A stretch of 64,000 nucleotides of DNA from Bryum argenteum (taxonomy: Eukaryota; Streptophyta; Bryopsida; Bryales; Bryaceae): positions 25,374,097 to 25,438,096 of the forward strand of contig CM073324.1 of the NCBI GenBank assembly GCA_037043015.1, read 5' to 3'. Positions 59,878 to 64,000 of the stretch are shown piece after piece (the stretch's first letter is position 1; every line of letters starts with the position of its first letter). Under the pieces are notes generated by a model. The model was not told the DNA's origin. It did no database searches and saw only the letters and a program-made list of their open reading frames with translations. The position numbers and the translations under genes were made by a program.

Positions 59878-62150
59878 CATCACTGAACCAGATGCAGCAC
59901 AGTACTAGCCGGAGCAGCAGCCAAAGCTCAGCACCGTCGGATGTGGAGCCTTACACCAGTTCCGCCGCCCAGTCTCAATGCAACATGGATTGCTGCAAAA
60001 TGCTTTAGAACTGTTTCAAGTAAGGTAGGAGGTCTAAGGGTTTCTTTACAAGGGTTAGCTCATTGGCGATTGGACAAGGGAATTGGTTATGGATGATGTG
60101 TAAATTTTATAGGAGCTTGAACCAATTGGACTTAGATTTATCTTCATATAGTATAGTTATGAATATTTGATGTGGAACCTTACGACCGTAAGAAATATTT
60201 TTAAAAACACCGAGAGCATATTACTCTTGGCATAAGAAATTTGTGATAACTGCATCGTAGAAATTCTGCACTTCTTCAATTGCTAAAAATGGGAATTATT
60301 CTTCAAAAACTTCTGCAGTATGCAAAGTGAATGTCCATATCCAAACAATGTGAGCTCTTCCATATCCGATGGTGAGTAAGTGAGTTGAGCAAACACTCCG
60401 AACTCTTTCATTGATCACCGAACTGGTTCGGAATCAACCGTGGCTGTCAATTGCCTCACTCCCTCTGAATCACATAAATCATGCAGTGACATTGCCTTAT
60501 TAGACAAATTCTTATTCATTTGTCAGACATCATTAAGATGAGATGTACTGACATCTAAAACGTTTTCAAATGTATCAAATGTACATCTCATTTACATTGT
60601 GTCTAACAAATGAATAGCAATTTTGTATGGTAAGTCACCGCGCATAAAACTTGAGAAATCCTAGTCTAGAAATTGCATGTTAAAACACAAGTTGAAATGA
60701 AGTGAATTTTTGCACTTGGAAAGTGAGATACTAGATCACGTGGCATCATCAAGTGGACTTTCTCAATCAAATTGCAATAAGTTTTTGAAGTTGGACTTAT
60801 GAAATTGGTGAAATGGTGCCCTAAAATGGCATTCTAAGTTCTTCATGGTTGGTACTTGGAGCATCAAACTTCAAACTAAGCTTTTATCGATATCTTTGTG
60901 CTAGAAAGTTTAAGGAACCATTATTGGTATAAAGTTGATTCTGATTAGTCTACCTTACATGAAGAGAATGATGTGTATACTACTCTTTCTCCATAATTGC
61001 ATGTTGCATACATACCATTCTCGGCAAGGTTCAAGGATTTATAATTTAGTTTGTCACTTCAATTATTTATTATTAGATGGTCTACTCTGAGTGTCTTGCA
61101 CATCTAATATGTAAAAAATTCAATCTCTTCAAGTCATTGGAAAAGCAACCGTGTTACATGTATGTTCCTTTAATTTATTTTTTGTGTTTGTTCCAAGGTT
61201 GTTGTATCTTACGCACAAATTGGCAACATGGTATGTTCTTCTTTCTCAAAAATCTCAATAAGTAATGACGAATCTATGATTTGACGAAATGTCAAATTTA
61301 TAATTGTCAATTTGGAAATATATAAAAAGAGTATTTTCAATGATTTATTTATATTAAGATATTTCAAAGAGAGAATATCATAGGTAATTTTAATCAAACA
61401 CATCGTACTAATCTATGTAAGTTCAAACAATAGTTTTGAATGATGTCAAGATTTTATTCAAGCCAATGTGTTTATAATTACATAGAATTGTTTATTTTAT
61501 TCCATAGCTTTCTTTACTTCAATCAATTATAACAATTGTTACTTTTCAAAAAGTTATAGTGATTCAATACTAGTGTATGTTAGCCTCCTACACTTCAAAA
61601 AAGATTGAGATAAGATGAACACCATCACATTGAAAATTAAAGTATCTGTTTAGAATAATATAGTGCACAGTTGGAAAGTTATCATATTGTAAACACTTTC
61701 AAATCTAAGATATTCTAACCCTAAAAATTCACATGTACTACATTATAAAATCAATGTTTCAAATACACATGTATACTTTAATCTTTATCTAACATCATAA
61801 TATAATACAGTTATTGGTGGTCATGGCAATCACCTATGGTGGTAGAACGGGTGACATTATTGAGGTAAGAGGGATGGTATCATGAAGGGAGGAGGAATGA
61901 GAATATGGAGGTTGGAGGTGTAATTGTACAAAGGTAAGAGGAGGTAACACCACGAAGGTTGACATCACAAAAGTTGGATATGTGGCATTGGACAAGGGTA
62001 CATTTTAGTGGTAGACAATCTATCTCATATTCTCATTTGATGTCAATCAACAAATAATTTATACTTATTTATTTTAAAGTCACTCATTTTTTGAAGATTG
62101 AGTCACTTTTGCAACAATGAGTAACATATTTGTCCTAATCCAAGCATCCA
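59878..62150. other. Intergenic, AT-rich
   Basis: HSP20 copy C 3' flank and AT-rich sequence with a foldback element at 60486-60638. No further gene was recognised. Confidence 0.45.
60486..60638. repeat. Foldback element of 153 bp
   Basis: Arms of about 60 bp are inverted copies (left GTGAC...TTATTCATTTGTCAGACATC...GATGAGATGTAC; right GTACATCTCAT...GTCTAACAAATGAATA...GTCAC) with scattered mismatches and a short loop. Size and structure fit a small MITE. Confidence 0.7.
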
Positions 62151-62157
62151 GCGTGCT

Positions 62158-62410
62158 GCCATGAGGTTCAACACCTAGTGGCGTGATGCAAGAATTGGAT
62201 GCCGGTACCCACATGTCTATTGGTTCACGTGCCATGAAAGTCTCATCACATGTGCGTGATGCTTTCTAGCAGGAGGAGGTATTTGAAAAAGAAGATGTCA
62301 TAAACAATAAAGTGGCGCCGATACTGACAACCATTCCAAAGCGCTACAATAAGAGGTTCATCACCTTGAGGCATGATGTAAGAATTGGGTGTTGGTACCA
62401 ACACCCCACA
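62158..62410 (+). repeat. Diverged direct repeat
   Basis: About 50 bp beginning near 62161 (ATGAGGTTCAACACCTAGTG) recurs near 62352 (AGAGGTTCATCACCTTGAGG), both followed by GCGTGATGCAAGAATTGG / GCATGATGTAAGAATTGG and a GGTACC site. It may be a trace of a decayed element. Confidence 0.6.
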
Positions 62411-64000
62411 AAAAGGCAGACCGACACACCTTATGCTTGCATGGTCATAAAGTGCCCAATATTTTGCACCGCACTCCGTGGCTAGTATATGTTGTTGGTG
62501 TACCCTAGCTAAATACGTTGGAGCTTAAAATTTTCTTAACATACATTGCTACAGAGTTATCCATACTACAATACTAACAGCTCACAACAATTACGTTTGT
62601 TTTTGCAATTCTCAATGCATCCAATCAAAATACAAAATGGAAAAAATATTCACAAACATTCTTACCGGCACAAACATTCTTACCGGCTAAAGTGCGAATC
62701 AAGAATTTGGCTACAAATAAGCAATGCAATGAAGAAAAATACACTACAAGGATAGAGAGGCTAAATTGATGATTAATGATCACACTACGGCAAGAAAAAC
62801 ACTAAAAATGACAATGGCAATATGGAGGCCGAGAGGCGAGAATGACTTCAACCGACCTTGAAGAAACGATGGTGGTAGTAGGGGAAGTTGTAGTGCTGAG
62901 GACTACATAGGAATAAGAGTGATGGCAACGGAGGAGAAGGAGCAACAGTAGCAATTGTGAGGCGAGCTAGGGAAATGCCTGCCAAGCAAGTTGATGAGCT
63001 TCTCATGTATTTATTGAAAAAGAAAAATTTACTAGCATAATATTCGGGTTGTATCAAGGATTTCCTTACAAAATCCCAATCCTTGTTAAGAGATTCTATT
63101 TTGAATAATGGTATATTGTGCGTTGCACTTTTCAATACTCACTAATGAGTAAAGTGTTTGTCTATCTCAAAAAATAATCTTCAAAATGATGCTATGCACC
63201 GAAGATTTAAGTAACAAATTGCCTCCTCTTTGTAATGATTGATGTTACTCAAAATGCATGAAGAAATCCCAAGGGTAATATAGAACCAAATACTTATTTT
63301 TGAAACAAAATTTTAAAAATTGAAGAACAACAGATCACAAGTACAAAACTCTGCCCCTCCCCGGACCCCTAGTCCCCAACTCCTGAAATCTAGGTCAGAG
63401 AATATTGACACAGCCTTCAAAATCGACAACCATTCAAGCCATTTTTTTGCGGATTCAAGCCAATTTAAGAGACTTCACTATTACAGTCAAGGACCCCAGT
63501 TAGATGGATCACCGTATTTCAGTGTTACGAGCGTTATTCGGCAGCCAGGGAGGAGATAAATTGCCCTCTTATTTTTTGATGTGTAGGCTTTAAATTCCAA
63601 GGAGAAGACTTTCAGGTGCAATTTGGGGTCGCAGACCTCAAATTTGAATTCAGAATTATCAAAAACGGTCCGTGGGGTCCAAATGGAAAATTCCAGAGAT
63701 TTTGCAAAAAAAATCCCATCCCATTGGCTGAAAGGGGCTCCGAGAAAGGCTCGTAGCACTGAAATACGGGGGTCCCAGTTAGATTGTCTCATTGCGGTTG
63801 ATACTACCGTATATTCCGCACTCCACATTCAAATCCGTATATTCCTGGACACCTGCTTGCGTCTACAATAGAACGTTTCTGCAGAATGCCAGGTGTTCCA
63901 CTTGCTTCGCTTTGCAATGGCACAATACCCAGAGATTCAAAGTCATAGTCAAGCCATTGAAAAAGCGCACGAAAGTCCGTCAACTTTAGTGTTCCACATG
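62411..64000. other. No gene recognised at the right edge
   Basis: Short open frames only, none with a known family. A two-copy ACATTCTTACCGGC repeat lies near 62657-62690. An inverted-repeat unit at 63512-63769 is listed separately. Confidence 0.45.
63512..63769. repeat. Inverted-repeat-bounded unit of 258 bp
   Basis: The left end CCGTATTTCAGTGTTACGAG and the right end, which contains CTCGTAGCACTGAAATACGG, are complementary over 21 bp with one mismatch. A nearby GGACCCCAGTTAGAT / GGTCCCAGTTAGAT pair lies in direct orientation outside the two ends. No coding capacity was seen. Confidence 0.55.

Noticed and set aside
1-64000. CRISPR arrays, rRNA or tRNA genes, bacterial operons
   Set aside because: No regularly spaced identical repeats with unique spacers, no cloverleaf or rRNA core sequence noticed, and the intron-bearing genes show this is eukaryotic DNA.

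Overview
This is a 64 kb stretch of eukaryotic nuclear DNA from a land plant. Genes are split by short GT-AG introns (mostly 60-250 bp), intergenic DNA is AT-rich, and the gene set is plant-like: a MUR3-type xyloglucan glycosyltransferase, a plastid-targeted phosphoglycerate mutase, a type II peroxiredoxin and plant-class small heat-shock proteins. A bryophyte (moss-like) or another non-seed plant fits best, but that is inference and the species cannot be read from the sequence.

Layout: 0.2-7.1 kb is the 3' part of FGAM synthase (PUR4, 23 exons in the window). 8.6-9.3 kb is a heat-inducible-looking HSP20 gene. 11.3-13.0 kb (minus) is a GT47 exostosin-family glycosyltransferase. 13-18 kb is gene-poor and holds two copies of a dispersed repeat. 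18.6-20.2 kb is a 1-Cys/2-Cys type II peroxiredoxin gene. 21.6-23.3 kb (minus) is a plastid phosphoglycerate mutase. 26.4-28.4 kb (minus) is a coiled-coil protein of unknown function. About 29.9-47.2 kb looks like one very large, decayed DNA transposon with two divergent genes: a DUF7869-like transposase candidate on the minus strand and a long unknown protein on the plus strand. Its middle has been filled by tandem and palindromic repeats and by a Ty3/Gypsy chromovirus fossil. 49.4-50.4 kb (minus) is an intronless bestrophin-like (VCCN/UPF0187) anion-channel gene. 52.6-53.3 kb (minus) is a second HSP20 copy, the inverted duplicate of the first. 54.9-57.5 kb (minus) is a 2-oxoglutarate/Fe(II) dioxygenase with two MITEs of opposite orientation in the introns either side of exon 3. 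59.3-59.9 kb is a third, diverged and C-terminally truncated HSP20. The last 4 kb has no gene that I can support.

The genes are ordinary single-copy plant genes rather than an operon-like system. The three HSP20 genes form one local family. The most unusual content is the two-gene transposon with its nested insertions, the inverted MITE pair around a dioxygenase exon, and the small foldback elements. Exon boundaries were placed by hand from GT-AG sites and reading phase; transcript data were not available.
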